Shown piece by piece: positions 27,021-35,157 of a stretch of DNA of 40,566 nucleotides. The number at the start of each line of letters is the position of its first letter. Within the stretch, counting starts at the first letter, position 1. Below the pieces are notes generated by a model. It saw only the letters and a list, made by a program, of their open reading frames with translations, was not told the origin of the DNA and ran no database searches. A program made the translations under genes and the position numbers. The stretch comes from Bordetella parapertussis (lineage in GTDB: Bacteria; Pseudomonadota; Gammaproteobacteria; Burkholderiales; SG8-41), in NCBI GenBank assembly GCA_945870465.1, contig CAMBSS010000015.1, positions 1 through 40,566 on the forward strand, in the 5' to 3' direction.

Positions 27021-28754
27021 ATGGCCACTCAACGCAAGAAACCGGAAGAATTGCGCAGCCACCGCTGGTACGGCGCGCAGGACATGCGCGCATTCGGCCA
27101 TCGCTCGCGCACGCTGCAGAGCGGTTTTGCGCGCGAGGATTTCACCGGCAAGCCCGTGATCGCGATCATCAACACGTGGAGCGACATCAACCAGTGCCAC
27201 GCGCATTTCCGCCAGCGCGCCGAGGAGGTGAAGCGCGGCGTGTGGCAGGCAGGCGGTTTCCCGCTCGAGATGCCGGCAATCACGCTCTCCGAGCCGTTCA
27301 TGAAGCCATCGACCATGATGTACCGCAACCTGCTCGCGATGGAGACCGAAGAGCTGTTGCGCTCGTACCCGGTCGATGGCGCGGTGCTGATGGGCGGCTG
27401 CGATAAAACGACGCCGGCACTCATCATGGGCGCGACGAGCATGAACCTGCCGACGATCTACATGCCGGCGGGGCCGATGTTGCGCGGCAACTGGCACGGC
27501 CAGCCGCTGGGTTCCGGCACCGACACCTGGAAGTACTGGGCAGAACTGCGTGCCGGCAACATCACCGAAAACGAATGGCGTGAAGTCGAGGAAGGGATTG
27601 CGCGTTCGCCCGGCACCTGCATGGTGATGGGCACCGCGTCGACCATGACGTCGGTGGCCGAAGTGCTTGGGCTGACGTTGCCCGGTGCGGCATCGATACC
27701 CGCGGCCGATTCGAACCATTCGCGCATGGCGAGCTATTCGGGCCGGCGCATCGTCGAAATGGTGTGGGAGGATGTAAAGCCCAGCGACATTCTCAATGCC
27801 AAGGCGTTCGACAACGCGATTACCACGATACACGCGCTGTCGGGCTCAACCAATGCGCTGATCCATTTGATTGCGATGGCAGGGCGCGCGAACGTGAAGC
27901 TCGCGCTCGACCGCTTCGACGAGCTGTCCAAAAAAACCCCGGTACTCGCCAACGTGCGTCCCGCGGGTGACAAATACCTGATGGAAGATTTCTATTACGC
28001 CGGCGGCCTGCGCGCGCTGCTCGGCGAATTGCGCGACCTCTTGAATCTCGATTGCATGACGGTCAACGGCAAGACGCTGGGCGAGAATCTCAAGGGCGCC
28101 AAAGTTTACAACGCGGACGTAATCCGTCCGCGCGACAACCCGCTGGCGAAAAGCGGCGGGCTCACCGTCTTGCGCGGGAATCTGGCGCCTGACGGCGCGG
28201 TGATCAAGCCGACCGCCGCAGAAGCGAGGCTGATGAAGCACACCGGCCGCGCGGTGGTATTCAAGAATTACAACGACATGTCGGAGCGCATCGACGACGA
28301 CAAGCTCGACATCGACGAGACCTGCGTGATCGTGCTGCAGAACGGCGGTCCGCTCGGCGGCCCCGGCATGCCGGAGTGGGGGCAGTTGCCGATCCCGAAA
28401 AAGCTGCTCGCCAAAGGCGTGCGCGACATGGTGCGCATTTCGGATGCTCGCATGAGCGGCACTTCATACGGCGCCTGCGTCCTGCACGTGGCGCCCGAGT
28501 CTTTCATCGGCGGCCCGCTCGCTTTCGTGCGCGACGGCGACATGATCGAACTCGACGTCGTCGCGCGCAAACTCGAACTGAAGGTGAGCGACGCCGAACT
28601 CGCCAAGCGCCGTGCCGCCTGGGTCCAGCCCAAAATCGTTTATGAGCGCGGCTACGGGGCGCTCTTCGCACAACGCGTCACGCAGGCGGACAAAGGCTGC
28701 GATTTCGATTTCCTGCAAGCGGGCGCGCCGACGCCGGATCCGGAAATACATTGA
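27021..28754 (+). CDS. IlvD/Edd-family dehydratase, L-arabinonate dehydratase-like
   Basis: A 577-residue [2Fe-2S]-dependent dehydratase. The three cluster cysteines are C59 ([10 protein letters not shown]), C127 (GGCDKT) and C200 (SPGTCMVMG), the same numbers I recall for the Rhizobium leguminosarum L-arabinonate dehydratase. K129 beside C127 is the residue carbamylated for Mg binding in that enzyme. The C-terminal beta-barrel motif RMSGTSYGA contains the serine believed to act as the base. Product: a 2-keto-3-deoxy sugar acid. The ATG at 27021 follows AAAGG. It is divergent from a DHDPS-family gene and upstream of an HpaI-like aldolase, both able to process such a product. Dihydroxyacid dehydratase for valine synthesis is less likely given the context and the C59-C127-C200 spacing. 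Confidence 0.9.
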   Translation: MATQRKKPEELRSHRWYGAQDMRAFGHRSRTLQSGFAREDFTGKPVIAIINTWSDINQCHAHFRQRAEEVKRGVWQAGGFPLEMPAITLSEPFMKPSTMMYRNLLAMETEELLRSYPVDGAVLMGGCDKTTPALIMGATSMNLPTIYMPAGPMLRGNWHGQPLGSGTDTWKYWAELRAGNITENEWREVEEGIARSPGTCMVMGTASTMTSVAEVLGLTLPGAASIPAADSNHSRMASYSGRRIVEMVWEDVKPSDILNAKAFDNAITTIHALSGSTNALIHLIAMAGRANVKLALDRFDELSKKTPVLANVRPAGDKYLMEDFYYAGGLRALLGELRDLLNLDCMTVNGKTLGENLKGAKVYNADVIRPRDNPLAKSGGLTVLRGNLAPDGAVIKPTAAEARLMKHTGRAVVFKNYNDMSERIDDDKLDIDETCVIVLQNGGPLGGPGMPEWGQLPIPKKLLAKGVRDMVRISDARMSGTSYGACVLHVAPESFIGGPLAFVRDGDMIELDVVARKLELKVSDAELAKRRAAWVQPKIVYERGYGALFAQRVTQADKGCDFDFLQAGAPTPDPEIH

Positions 28755-28760
28755 AAGGCG

Positions 28761-28843
28761 TAATAGGTGATGAGCGATGGGTAATGGGCATTACCCCAGC
28801 CCAAGCCTTTACCCATTGCCCATTACCGATTACTCATTACCGA
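28761..28843. repeat. Intergenic palindrome, GGTAATGGG-word type
   Basis: Left arm at 28763-28796 contains GATGAGCGATGGGTAATGGG. Right arm at 28810-28843 contains CCCATTGCCCATTACC and TACTCATTACC, the inverse. The short C-rich loop is CCAGCCCAAGCC. The 109-base gap between dehydratase and aldolase consists almost wholly of this element. Confidence 0.7.
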
Positions 28844-28863
28844 GCGACCAAGGGGAGCAACAC

Positions 28864-29622
28864 ATGGAATTACCTGTAAACCACTTCAAACATGCGCTGA
28901 AAGCGGGCAAGCCGCAGATCGGCATCTGGAGCTCGCTCTGTTCGCATATCGCCGTGGATATTTTTGCCAATTCGGGGTTCGACTGGGTACTGCTCGATTC
29001 CGAGCATTCGCCGAACGAATTGCCGATGGTACAGCACCAGCTGCACGCGATGCAGGGCGGCAGCGCGAGTCCTGTCGCGCGCGTTCCCTGGAACGACATG
29101 GTGATGATCAAGCGTTTTCTCGACATCGGCGCGCAATCGCTGCTGCTGCCGTACGTGCAGAATGTCGAGGAAGCGAAGCAGGCGGTGATTTCGATCAACT
29201 ATCCGCAGAAAGGCATGCGTGGCGTCGCGGGCGGCGCGCGCGCGATGGGCTACGGCCGCATCAAGGACTACCACAAGAAAGCGCCGGCCGAATTGTGCCT
29301 GCTGCTGCAGGTCGAAACGCGCAAGGCCATGTCGAGTCTGGATGCGATCGCCGAGGTCGAAGGCGTCGATGGCGTATTCATCGGCCCCAACGATTTGTCC
29401 GCTGACATGGGCTATCTCGGCAACTGGCAGCATCCCGAAGTGTGGAAAGTGATGGAAGACGCGGCAAAACGCATTCGCAAGGCGGGCAAGGCGCCCGGCA
29501 TACTGGTCGGCGAAGCTGACGGCCAGCGTTGTCTGGACATGGGCTATTTGTTCGTCGCCGTGGGTTCCGACATCGGGCTCCTGCGCACGGGCGATGCGCT
29601 CGCCGCGAAATTCAAAAAGTGA
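28864..29622 (+). CDS. HpcH/HpaI (RhmA-like) aldolase
   Basis: A 252-residue class II TIM-barrel aldolase. FDWVLLDSEHSPNE, the metal-binding Glu in LLLQVET and the Asp in GVFIGPNDLSADMG all match HpaI and RhmA. The arginine of PVARVPW corresponds to the catalytic arginine. The whole sequence reads like E. coli 2-keto-3-deoxy-L-rhamnonate aldolase with close spacing, including HPEVWKVMEDAAKRIRKAG. It cleaves a 2-keto-3-deoxy acid to pyruvate and an aldehyde. AGGGGAGCA precedes the ATG at 28864; an earlier frame crosses the palindrome and is rejected. With the upstream dehydratase it makes a non-phosphorylative sugar-acid route likely. Confidence 0.9.
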   Translation: MELPVNHFKHALKAGKPQIGIWSSLCSHIAVDIFANSGFDWVLLDSEHSPNELPMVQHQLHAMQGGSASPVARVPWNDMVMIKRFLDIGAQSLLLPYVQNVEEAKQAVISINYPQKGMRGVAGGARAMGYGRIKDYHKKAPAELCLLLQVETRKAMSSLDAIAEVEGVDGVFIGPNDLSADMGYLGNWQHPEVWKVMEDAAKRIRKAGKAPGILVGEADGQRCLDMGYLFVAVGSDIGLLRTGDALAAKFKK

Positions 29623-29644
29623 GATGGCACGGGGCTGAAGCATA

Positions 29645-31018
29645 GTGCCGCGCGCGTCTTCATTTTTCACCGGGCTGGTGTGCCTGGCCGCCGCGGTGAT
29701 TTTCGTGCTGCCGCCGCCGGCCGGCATGACCGCGGTGACGATGCATGCCGCGGCGCTGATCGTGCTGACGATAGGCCTGTGGGCGCTGGGCACACTTCCC
29801 GAGCACATCACCTCGCTGCTGTTTTTCCTGCTCGCCATGGTGTTCGCGATCGCGTCGCCGCAGGCGGTGTTCTCCGGGTTCGCGTCGCCCACGATGTGGC
29901 TGGTGCTGGGTGGATTGTTTATCGCGGAAGCGGTGACCTCTACCGGCCTCGGGCAGCGCTTTATCGGCCTGCTGTTTGACCGCTACACTTTCGGCTATAG
30001 CGGCCTGCTCGTGGCGATTGCACTGGTCGCGACGGCGCTGGCGTTCTTCATGCCGGCGACGGTCGGCCGCATGCTGCTGCTGATACCCATAGTCGCGGCG
30101 CTGGCGCGCCGCGTGAGTTTCGCGCCCGGCAGCACCGGCTACAACGGGCTGATGCTGTGCACCATCATCATCTGCTACCAGAGCGGCAATGGCATTTTGC
30201 CGGCCAACGCGCCCAACCTCGTGCTCGCGGGCGCGACCGAGGCGCTCTACGGCGTGCATTTGATTTACGCGGAATATTTTTTGGTCATTTTTCCGGTGCT
30301 GTGCCTGCTCAAGGGCATGACCGTAGTCGCGCTGGTGTACTGGTTGTTTCCCGCCACGGTGACTTCCGAAGCGGCGCCCGCGCCGCATACACCGATGAGC
30401 GCGGAGGAAAAGCGGCTGGCGGTGATCCTGATTCTCGCTGTCGTGCTGTGGGCGACCGATGTTGTGCACGGCGTGCGCGCGGGCTGGGTCGCGTTGGCGG
30501 CGGCTATCGCCTGCATGCTGCCGCGCGTCGGCGTGCTGCCTTTCAAAGCTTTCAATGATGTTCGCCTCGGCGCGTTTTTTTACGTCGGCGGCACCATAGG
30601 TCTGGGCGCAGTCCTGCAGGAGTCGGGCCTCGGCGAACTGCTGGGCAAAAGCCTGCAGTCGTCGCTCAATCTGCAGGCCGGCGCCGACTTCGCGAACTTC
30701 ATCACGCTGGGCCTGCTCAGCATGCTGGCCGGCGTCGTCGTGACCAACCCCGCGCAGCCTGCGGTGCTGGCGCCGCTGGCAGGCCAGTTCGCCGAGGCGA
30801 CCGGCTGGCCGATCAAGGCCGCGCTGATGATCAGCGCTATCGGTTTCAACACCATGGTGCTGCCGTACCAGGTGCCGCCGGTGGTCGTCGGCATGCAGGC
30901 CGCCGGTATCTCGCTGGCGACCACGCTGCGGCTGGTATTTCCGCTGGCGGCGCTGGGCATACTGGTTTTCCTGCCGCTCGAATACCTGTGGTGGCGGCTG
31001 ATCGGCTATTTCGGCTGA
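29645..31018 (+). CDS. SLC13/DASS-family carboxylate or sulfate symporter
   Basis: A 457-residue polytopic membrane protein of the divalent anion:sodium symporter family. About eleven hydrophobic stretches are visible, with two re-entrant regions typical of the fold: PTMWLVLGGLFIAEA and ILPANAPNLVLAGA in the first half and TNPAQPAVLAPLAGQ in the second. These stand where SNT motifs bind Na+ and carboxylate, although neither is a canonical SNT. It starts with GTG 22 bases after the aldolase stop, so it is cotranscribed. A sugar acid or other dicarboxylate is a reasonable cargo by context. Confidence 0.85.
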   Translation: MPRASSFFTGLVCLAAAVIFVLPPPAGMTAVTMHAAALIVLTIGLWALGTLPEHITSLLFFLLAMVFAIASPQAVFSGFASPTMWLVLGGLFIAEAVTSTGLGQRFIGLLFDRYTFGYSGLLVAIALVATALAFFMPATVGRMLLLIPIVAALARRVSFAPGSTGYNGLMLCTIIICYQSGNGILPANAPNLVLAGATEALYGVHLIYAEYFLVIFPVLCLLKGMTVVALVYWLFPATVTSEAAPAPHTPMSAEEKRLAVILILAVVLWATDVVHGVRAGWVALAAAIACMLPRVGVLPFKAFNDVRLGAFFYVGGTIGLGAVLQESGLGELLGKSLQSSLNLQAGADFANFITLGLLSMLAGVVVTNPAQPAVLAPLAGQFAEATGWPIKAALMISAIGFNTMVLPYQVPPVVVGMQAAGISLATTLRLVFPLAALGILVFLPLEYLWWRLIGYFG

Positions 31019-31057
31019 CGTCCGCCGCCCGCACTCCGCATTGACGAGGAACCCCGC

Positions 31058-31870
31058 ATGCCCAGGCAGCGCGTAGCACCCGATCTCGAAATGCAGTACG
31101 AGATCGATGACTTCACCGATCCGTGGCGCGAATCCGACGTGATCCTTTTGCTGCACGGTAACAATGAAAGCAACCTCGCATGGTACGGCTGGGCGCCGCA
31201 TCTCGCGCGCAAGTACAAGGTCGTGCGCCCAGACATGCGCGGCTTCGGCACGTCGACGCCGATGGCGCGCGATTTTCCGTGGACGCTCGATATCGTCATC
31301 AACGATTACCTGCGGCTGATGGACACGCTGAAGATAGAACGCTTTCACCTCGTCGGCGCAAAGATCGGCGGCGTCATCGGCCGTGCTTTCGCCGCGCGCC
31401 ATCCCCAGCGCGTGCGCACGCTGACAGTGGCGGGTTCGCCGCCGCCGGTACGGCTGGATCTTGCGACGATCGCCGAGCGCGTGAAAGAAGTCGAGACCAT
31501 GGGCATAGAACATTGGGCGCGGCGCAGCATGGGCGGGCGGCTCGGCAAAGCGTTTCCGCGCGAAGGCGTCGAGTGGTGGATCAAATACATGGCGCGCACG
31601 GTCATGGCGAGCGAAGCGGGCTTTTGCGCAACCATCAATTTCTCCGACATCAGCGCCGACGTGAAAAAAATAAAATGTCCGATGCTGGTCATTACCACCG
31701 AGGAAAGCGGTCTGGCGTCGGTCGCGCAGACGCGTGCGTGGCAGGAACAGGTGCCGCATTCCGAACTCGTCGTGCTGCCCGGCGATTCGTTTCACGTCGC
31801 GGCGACCGATCCCGACCGCTGCGCTGAAGCATTGCTCGGTTTCATTGCGCGGCACGGTGCGAATACGTAA
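31058..31870 (+). CDS. Alpha/beta-hydrolase-fold protein with lysine at the nucleophile position
   Basis: A 270-residue protein with the alpha/beta hydrolase fold: LLHGNNESN oxyanion strand, PDMRGFGTS, and a nucleophile elbow written HLVGAKIGG. The normal G-x-S-x-G would be VGHSMGG, so the nucleophile serine is replaced by K102. The rest is kept: possible acid E215 or E216 (TTEESG) and the histidine H246 (GDSFHV). There is no frameshift around the elbow and the sequence reads cleanly, so this is not sequencing noise in an obvious way. The protein may be non-hydrolytic, bind ligand, or use other chemistry. In the operon it follows the transporter and precedes a Bug protein; a lactonase for a sugar lactone would normally fit, but the serine loss argues against a standard mechanism. 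Confidence 0.85.
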   Translation: MPRQRVAPDLEMQYEIDDFTDPWRESDVILLLHGNNESNLAWYGWAPHLARKYKVVRPDMRGFGTSTPMARDFPWTLDIVINDYLRLMDTLKIERFHLVGAKIGGVIGRAFAARHPQRVRTLTVAGSPPPVRLDLATIAERVKEVETMGIEHWARRSMGGRLGKAFPREGVEWWIKYMARTVMASEAGFCATINFSDISADVKKIKCPMLVITTEESGLASVAQTRAWQEQVPHSELVVLPGDSFHVAATDPDRCAEALLGFIARHGANT

Positions 31871-31879
31871 ACCATTTTT

Positions 31880-31990
31880 TGCCGCAGATGAACGCAGATA
31901 AACGCGGATAAAATCCGGCAATTCGACAATGGGGGCATATATGAGATCGGCCTTGTCAGCGTTCATCTGCGGTTATCTGCGGCTGATGAT
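31880..31990. repeat. Intergenic palindrome, GATGAACGC-word type, overlapping a gene start
   Basis: Left arm at 31880-31914 contains GCCGCAGATGAACGCAGATA and ACGCGGATAA. Right arm at 31952-31990 contains GCGTTCATCTGCGGTTATCT, the inverse. It is the same word family as the arms around the HNH gene, here with a loop of about 38 bases. The right arm is inside the open frame of the next Bug gene. Confidence 0.75.
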
Positions 31991-32933
31991 TGTGGCTTTA
32001 GCATTGGCAGCTGGATTGGCGACGGCGCAAACGTATCCGACCAAGCCGATCCGCATCGTCGTGCCGTGGCCGCCGGGCGGCGGCACCGACCTGGTTGCCC
32101 GCACCGTCGCGCAGAAAATGAACGAGACACTGGGCCAGACCGCGGTGGTGGACAATCGCGCGGGCGCCAACGGCATCATAGGCGCCGACCTCGCGGCGAA
32201 AGCGCCCGCCGATGGTTATACGGTGTTGATCACGATCGCTTCGCACGCGATCAACCCGACGCTCTATCCGAAATTGCCATACGACACGCTCGCCGACCTC
32301 GCGCCGGTGTCGCTGCTCGCCGAATACCCGTTCGTGATCACGGTGCACCCGTCGATACCGGCGAAAACGATCAAGGAGTTCATTGCGATCGCCAAGTCGC
32401 GCCCCGGCCAACTGTCATACGCATCGTCGGGCAACGGCAGCGGCCCGCATCTCGGCATGGAGCTTTTCATGAACATGGCCGGCATCAGCATGGTCCACGT
32501 GCCGTATAAAGGCGCCGGACAGGCGATGACCGACCTGATATCGGGGCAGGTGCAGGTGTTCCTCAATAATTTTCTCGCGGGCATGCCGATGATCAAGGCC
32601 GGCAAGCTGCGCGCACTTGCGGTCACCAGCGCCAAGCGTTCTGCTGCTGCGTCCGAACTGCCGACTGTCGTCGAGGCCGGTGTGCCCGGCTATGTGGTGA
32701 CGGGCTGGTACGGGATGTTCGTGCCGGCAGCCACGCCGGCGCCGGTGGTTGCCACACTGCACGCCGCGACCGTCAAGGCATTGCGCTCCAGGGATGTCAG
32801 CGAACGTTTATCGAATGAAGCGGCCGAGATCGTCGCCAGCACGCCGCCGCAGTTCGCGGAGTTTCTCAAGGCCGAGATTGCGAAATGGGCCGGGGTGATA
32901 CGCAAGGCGAATATACGCCTCGAAGCTTTTTAG
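31929..32933 (+). CDS. Bug/TctC-family substrate-binding protein with repeat-derived N-terminus
   Basis: A 334-residue periplasmic binder with standard motifs after residue 34: TYPTKPIRIVVPWPPGG-TD, NRAGANGIIG, DGYTVL and HVPYKG. The signal peptide hydrophobic core is MIVALALAAGLATAQ, beginning at the ATG at 31986. The preceding residues (SALSAFICGYLRL) are encoded by the right arm of a palindromic repeat, and the two upstream start codons (31929, 31941) lie in its loop. A start at 31986 would leave no basic n-region; with the longer starts R6 or R18 supplies charge. Start choice is therefore unsettled. It is last in the sugar-acid locus; no tctAB is present. Confidence 0.9.
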   Translation: MGAYMRSALSAFICGYLRLMIVALALAAGLATAQTYPTKPIRIVVPWPPGGGTDLVARTVAQKMNETLGQTAVVDNRAGANGIIGADLAAKAPADGYTVLITIASHAINPTLYPKLPYDTLADLAPVSLLAEYPFVITVHPSIPAKTIKEFIAIAKSRPGQLSYASSGNGSGPHLGMELFMNMAGISMVHVPYKGAGQAMTDLISGQVQVFLNNFLAGMPMIKAGKLRALAVTSAKRSAAASELPTVVEAGVPGYVVTGWYGMFVPAATPAPVVATLHAATVKALRSRDVSERLSNEAAEIVASTPPQFAEFLKAEIAKWAGVIRKANIRLEAF

Positions 32934-32952
32934 AGGTTGAACCCCTAGTTAA

Positions 32953-33027
32953 CCGTTATACCCGCGCAGGCGGGTATCCAGAAAAAGTTGGATCGCCTGG
33001 GTTCCCGTCTGCGCGGGAACGACGAAA
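32953..33027. repeat. Palindromic element, CCCGCGCAGGCGGG type
   Basis: CGTTATACCCGCGCAGGCGGG and GGGTTCCCGTCTGCGCGGGAACGACGAAAG form inverted ends around GTTGGATCG. It fills the gap between the convergent Bug and ChaC genes and is a probable bidirectional transcription stop. An inverted relative stands on the other side of ChaC. Confidence 0.75.
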
Positions 33028-33048
33028 GTGCGGATTTTTGGATTCGCC

Positions 33049-33744
33049 TCAGGCACCGATCTCGGGGCACTCGATCGGGTGGTGCACGCCGTGGGTGATC
33101 TTCATCACCTTTTCGCGCAGCTCCGACAGGTAGGAATCACGGATGCCATGTTGGGCCAGGCAGTCCACCGTCTGGTACAGATAATCCGCACCTGAGCCGA
33201 ACTTGCCCTTGGCGGTGGCCAGAATCTTGGTGATCGTTTCGAGCGGCAGCTTGCCGGCGTAGTGCGGATGCGCGTGGTTGACGATGAAAGCGACCGAAGT
33301 CAGCTTCTGCTTGCCGGCACGCGCCGTGATCCACCGCGGCGCGTACGAGCCGATCGCCATTTCGCGCCGCCACACCAGCATCAGCTCATGGCGTACTTGT
33401 TTGGCGGGGATGCGCAGCGCAACGCCGTTGCAGCAGCCGCCAAAATCGAGGCCCAGCATGAGTCCCGGTTCTTCGACCGAGCCGCGCCCGTGGCGTGAGC
33501 GCAGGCAGAAACTGCGGTGAAAGCCGTGGACGGTGACGTTGCGGCGCTCGGTGTAATGAAACAGCGGGTTCCAGATCAACGAGCCGTAGCAGAATACCCA
33601 TACGTCGTCCCTGGGATTCCAGTCGGCCAGGATGCGTTCGAGGGAAGCGTTGAACTCTTGCTCGGAGACCAGCGGCAGGCTTTTGAAGTTTTGCTCGCGG
33701 TTTTTCCGCAGGGTGTCGTTTTCGAGGTCTTCGCGGGTCAGCAT
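33049..33744 (-). CDS. chaC: Gamma-glutamylcyclotransferase, ChaC family
   Basis: A 231-residue cytosolic enzyme that cleaves glutathione to 5-oxoproline and Cys-Gly. Y53-G-S-L-I-W is the substrate-binding signature of the fold, SRHGRGSVEEPG matches the ChaC loop, and E128 in WRREM is at the place of the catalytic glutamate. Length equals E. coli ChaC. Start at 33742-33744; no strong ribosome site is seen. The gene stands alone between two inverted copies of a 75-base palindromic element (32953-33027 and 33804-33880), with no functional neighbour. It is distinct from the shorter GGCT group. Confidence 0.88.
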   Translation of the reverse strand: MLTREDLENDTLRKNREQNFKSLPLVSEQEFNASLERILADWNPRDDVWVFCYGSLIWNPLFHYTERRNVTVHGFHRSFCLRSRHGRGSVEEPGLMLGLDFGGCCNGVALRIPAKQVRHELMLVWRREMAIGSYAPRWITARAGKQKLTSVAFIVNHAHPHYAGKLPLETITKILATAKGKFGSGADYLYQTVDCLAQHGIRDSYLSELREKVMKITHGVHHPIECPEIGA

Positions 33745-33803
33745 ACTTTTAGAACGTTTGATGTCGGATCAGGGTTGACTTAAAAAAGAGTTGAACAGTT
33801 CTA

Positions 33804-33880
33804 CTTTCGTCGTTCCCGCGCAGGCGCGAACCCAGGAAGATCAAATGCTTCTGGATACCCGTCTGCGCGGGCATGACGGT
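33804..33880. repeat. Palindromic element, CCCGCGCAGGCGGG type, inverted copy
   Basis: TTTCGTCGTTCCCGCGCAGG opens it and ACCCGTCTGCGCGGGCATGACG closes it, with CAGGAAGATCAAATGC in the centre. Reverse-complemented, it aligns with the 25683 and 32953 copies over its centre (ATTTGATCTTCCTGGGTT). It lies between the ChaC start and the 3' end of the flavoprotein gene. Confidence 0.75.
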
Positions 33881-33948
33881 CAATCAGGGCCAACTTAAAG
33901 CAATTCTCAAGCCGATTCAAAAATCAACGTTCTCAATCGTATTTTGCG

Positions 33949-35157
33949 CTATAACCAGCGCCGCATTGAATATCCGCCGAGTAAAGGCCGCTGCATCGCC
34001 GCCCGGAAAATCTGCCGGCCCCATTTGAATTCCTTGTAGAGCACGATGAAGCGCCACATGTCGCGCAACACTTTAGTGCGGTCGCGCCAGGAGAGTGCCA
34101 TCAAGGCCGCGGGGAAGTCGGCCTCGTGCGGGCGGCCGAAGGCGATTTTGAGCGGGTTCCACTGGTCGGTACAGCGGCGCACTTCGGAAGCGACCATTTT
34201 GCGGTAGATCTCCTGCGCCGGCCGGTTCCTGAGCCGCGCTTCGACAATCGCTTCGCCGCTGATGGCGCCCGAGTGCAGGGCGCAGCTCATGCCTTCGCCT
34301 ATCATGTTGAGAAAACCCGCCGCCTGGCCGGTGATCAGCACGTTGCCTTTGCCGAAAACATAGTTGTTGATCAGCGAAGGGCCGAAGTTCTCGGCGCAGC
34401 CTTCATCGTCGGTATGCGGCTTCAGTTTGACGCCGTGCTTGTCCGCCAGGTAATTCACGACGTTCTCGTGCTTGCGCGCGAAATTGTCGCCGCGCTTGAA
34501 GCCGACACCGACGATCTGCCGGCCGTCGCGCGCGTGGCTCCACGTGTAATGGCCGAGTCCCGGGTGAAACCAGAAATGAAAATAATCAGCGGAGAGCGGG
34601 CAGTCGATGATGTCGTGGAATTTCTGGCCGACGAAAAACCACGGGATCTGCTTCGGATAATCGGGATAGATGGCGCGGATCACCAGCGAGCTGGGCCCGT
34701 CGGCGCCTATCACCTGGCGTGCGCGGTATTCGACCGGCTCGCCGTTTTTGCGCGCCTGCACGATCACGTGATCACCATTGTCGGTGAGGCCGGCAAACGA
34801 GGTTTCGTCGTGGATTTCCGCGCCGCTTTGCGTGATCGCCCAGTAATCGGAATATTTGCGGTGCAGATGCGGCGTGGTGCCGCCGAAAAAATCCATCGAC
34901 ATCGACACCATCGACGGAAAGTGGAAGGTGACGCCGCGGCAGGCGGTCGGCTCGTGCAGCGCCGCGCGCGGCAGCGGGCCGAAGTTCTCGAGCAGGAAGC
35001 GATGGCCGCGCGGCGACAATATGCCGCTGCAGATCTTGTGGCGCGGCAGCGATTTGCGCTCCAGTACGATGGTTTCGAGACCGGCGTCGACCAGGCGCTT
35101 GGCTGCCGCCGCTGCAGCGAGACTGGCGCCGACGATGATGACGTCAACCGAGCGCAT
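33949..35157 (-). CDS. Geranylgeranyl-reductase-like FAD-dependent oxidoreductase
   Basis: A 402-residue protein with the GGR/p-hydroxybenzoate hydroxylase FAD fold. The dinucleotide loop is VGASLAAAA (residues 9-17) instead of G-x-G-x-x-G. HKICSGILSPRG carries C43, matching the conserved Cys of GGR, which saturates prenyl double bonds. The second FAD motif, normally V-G-D-A-A-G, reads ITGQAAGFLN, so the FAD-contacting Asp is Gln, followed by the expected GEG-x-x-A-x-x-SG. FAD binding by a variant site is likely. It is third in a coupled trio; its start overlaps the stop of the Fe-S gene (TGATG). It may take electrons from that Fe-S protein to reduce an unsaturated or quinone substrate. Confidence 0.8.
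   Translation of the reverse strand: MRSVDVIIVGASLAAAAAAKRLVDAGLETIVLERKSLPRHKICSGILSPRGHRFLLENFGPLPRAALHEPTACRGVTFHFPSMVSMSMDFFGGTTPHLHRKYSDYWAITQSGAEIHDETSFAGLTDNGDHVIVQARKNGEPVEYRARQVIGADGPSSLVIRAIYPDYPKQIPWFFVGQKFHDIIDCPLSADYFHFWFHPGLGHYTWSHARDGRQIVGVGFKRGDNFARKHENVVNYLADKHGVKLKPHTDDEGCAENFGPSLINNYVFGKGNVLITGQAAGFLNMIGEGMSCALHSGAISGEAIVEARLRNRPAQEIYRKMVASEVRRCTDQWNPLKIAFGRPHEADFPAALMALSWRDRTKVLRDMWRFIVLYKEFKWGRQIFRAAMQRPLLGGYSMRRWL

Noticed and set aside
26998..27021. TTGACA before the dehydratase as a -35 box
   Set aside because: Only 15 bases separate it from the start codon, so there is no room for a -10 box and transcription start upstream of the ATG.
26731..27093. N-terminal extension of the DHDPS-family protein
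   Set aside because: It crosses the CACAGAGG palindrome and the 5' end of the divergent dehydratase. Family homology and a ribosome site start at 26730.
29660..31966. A 768-codon reading frame on the minus strand
   Set aside because: It runs antisense across the DASS transporter, hydrolase and a repeat; its translation is His/Arg/Gln-rich with no family features, as expected from antisense of GC-rich codons.
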